Source: a virus. From it: a DNA stretch of 38,490 nucleotides. The notes beneath the pieces were generated by a model, which saw only the letters and a list, made by a program, of their open reading frames with translations, was not told the DNA's origin and made no database searches. Position numbers and translations under genes: made by a program. The stretch spans positions 1-38,490 of IMG/VR virus record IMGVR_UViG_3300009593_000048; one strand, written 5' to 3'. Of the stretch, positions 37,752 through 38,490 are shown piece by piece (the first letter of the stretch is position 1; each line of letters begins with the position of its first letter).

Positions 37752-38032
37752 GGTTCCACTGGTTCCACATGGTTCCACGAGCCGTGGAACACGATTAGCG
37801 TTATTAAACCGGTGTTTAATGACTTGGTTCCACTGGTTCCACGAAAAAAAGGTTATTTAAAAACTAACCAATGTTCTCGGTCCGGTGTCCGATGGCAGGG
37901 TGCAACCTGCAGTTCATGGAACCATGGAACCAGCATGGATGCAGTAGCATCGTAGCATGCATGGTTATAGCGAAAATCTTGGTTCCACTTGGCGGTTCCA
38001 CATGGGCACAGAGTCGTGGAACACGCGGAACC
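37752..38032. repeat. Iteron-like cluster of GGTTCCAC, candidate origin or regulatory locus
   Basis: GGTTCCAC occurs at 37752, 37761, 37771, 37826, 37835, 37981 and 37994. The reverse form GTGGAAC/TGGAACC/GGAACC occurs at 37784, 37917, 37925, 38016 and 38027. TGGTTCCACTGGTTCCAC is present twice (37751, 37825). Many copies are spaced 9-10 bases apart, about one DNA turn. The AT-rich 37841-37868 lies inside. The gap 37644-38172 has no supported gene; ORFs there arise from the repeats. Confidence 0.8.
37803..37820. repeat. Perfect inverted repeat within the iteron cluster
   Basis: ATTAAAC (37803-37809) and GTTTAAT (37814-37820) around CGGT, between two groups of GGTTCCAC. Possible binding site for a different dimeric protein. 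Confidence 0.7.
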
Positions 38033-38112
38033 AGATTTTCTGGACAATGCAGACTCGGTCCGGTAGGGCCTCGGCATTGATGATAGTAGTTAGGCATTGT
38101 TCTAGGGTGGTT

Positions 38113-38143
38113 AAAAAAGAAAAGGCGCCGAGTGACCAGCGCC
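38113..38143 (-). terminator. Terminator of the 38173 gene
   Basis: GGCGC/GCGCC stem with a long T-rich tail (TTTTCTTTTTT) on the minus strand. Confidence 0.8.
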
Positions 38144-38172
38144 AATAGCCTGAAGGGCGTGAGATAGGTTCG

Positions 38173-38415
38173 TTACCAACGATAACACCCTTCTTTTACC
38201 TCCCAAGAGCGATTGATACTCTTATACTCATCGCGGTTCCCTTTCTCGAAGTCCCTGATAGCCTCCCTTTCAGTAGGGAATTGGTATTGCTCCATTGAAT
38301 CAGATACTCTGTCGGTTTCATATTCACCTGTTTCTGTGTCGTGCCACACTTGGACGATGAAGTATCCGTATGCTCCTTTGTTTGTTTGTATCCATGTTTT
38401 GATAGTGTTGTTCAT
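38173..38415 (-). CDS. Small phage protein of unknown function
   Basis: 80 residues (MNNTIKTWIQTNKGAYGYFI ...), with a likely beta-hairpin (YFIVQVWHDTETGEYE) and a charged helix. No family is recognised. AGGAGC precedes the ATG and a terminator follows at 38113, so it is probably a single-gene unit. Confidence 0.6.
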   Translation of the reverse strand: MNNTIKTWIQTNKGAYGYFIVQVWHDTETGEYETDRVSDSMEQYQFPTEREAIRDFEKGNRDEYKSINRSWEVKEGCYRW

Positions 38416-38436
38416 TGTATGCTCCTGTAATAAGAA

Positions 38437-38453
38437 GGGGGCTAGATGCCCCC
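38437..38453 (-). terminator. Hairpin after the gene entering from the right edge
   Basis: GGGGGC/GCCCCC stem around a 5-base loop, then TTCTTATTA on the minus strand. The T-tail is weak. Confidence 0.6.
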
Positions 38454-38457
38454 AGTG

Positions 38458-38490
38458 TTAAGATTTGCGTAGGACTTTGTCCCAGTTTAT
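38458..38490 (-). CDS. C-terminal end of a gene cut by the window edge
   Basis: The last ten codons and TAA of a minus-strand frame (INWDKVLRKS) run to the window end, and a hairpin follows the stop. Too short to assign. Confidence 0.4.
   Translation of the reverse strand: MNWDKVLRKS

Noticed and set aside
37752-38032. CRISPR array
   Set aside because: The repeats are only about 8 bases, in both orientations, with spacing of about 9-10 bases and no regular spacers.
37853-38148. Overlapping ORFs on both strands in the iteron region
   Set aside because: They are made of the GGTTCCAC repeats read in frame, have no SD, no domain, and occur on both strands at once.
1-38490. tRNA genes
   Set aside because: I looked for T-loop (GGTTCGA.TCC-like) signatures with a matching acceptor stem and saw none that hold.

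Overview
The window is a fragment of an AT-rich tailed-phage genome; both ends cut genes. The host is very probably a Gram-negative bacterium, because the phage carries an overlapping inner/outer membrane spanin pair and an outer-membrane CsgG-type pore. The gene content (family A DNA polymerase, DUF3310, 2OG-Fe(II) oxygenases, curli-type genes) resembles marine, SAR11-like phages. That host is an inference and no gene here proves it.

Left part, mostly + strand (1-19008), is the virion, lysis and cassette region. It starts with the end of an S74 tail-fibre protein, followed by a 2OG-Fe(II) oxygenase and a 618-residue, three-domain protein with the architecture of procollagen lysyl hydroxylase/glycosyltransferases. 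A two-gene minus-strand island (2776-4199) comes next, then a small membrane protein, a GH24 endolysin, a 675-residue structural protein, a 1247-residue repeat-rich tail tip/fibre protein, a tail-assembly chaperone, spanins, a staphylococcal-type nuclease, a putative holin and two paralogous membrane proteins. Joined to these by short overlaps is a five-gene curli-like cassette: csgF, csgG, a curlin-like repeat protein, a FecR-domain protein and a CHASE2-adenylate cyclase. An HNH-like protein ends the strand.

Middle part, minus strand (19001-28362), holds replication and recombination: DUF3310, a PD-(D/E)XK nuclease, a SNF2-type helicase, a Cas4-like Fe-S nuclease, an AEP primase/SF3 helicase, a CsrA homologue and a family A DNA polymerase with Leu at the position equivalent to E. 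coli 762. A lone + strand gene (28459-28869) has its own promoter, with an inverted repeat inside the spacer, and a structured 3' region.

Right part, minus strand (29018-38490). A MoxR-type AAA+ ATPase and a HEXXH/VWA protein form a cassette with three small membrane proteins and two look-alike proteins. Further right are short genes (NADAR-like, SLOG/DUF2493, zinc-binding and membrane proteins), many of them single transcription units. Their intergenic pattern repeats: terminator, then TATAAGTA-type promoter-like box, then ribosome binding site. A GC-rich structured stretch between two terminators (35213-35455) looks like a non-coding RNA gene. A cluster of GGTTCCAC iteron-like repeats (37752-38032) is the best candidate for a replication origin or regulator-binding site.

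The strongest leads are the curli/FecR/CHASE2-cyclase cassette, the collagen-modifying enzyme beside a fibre that ends in Gly-X-Y triplets, the phage CsrA, the AAA+/VWA-protease/membrane cassette, the in-frame TAG in the gene at 33665-34129, and the repeated promoter/terminator units with the candidate ncRNA.
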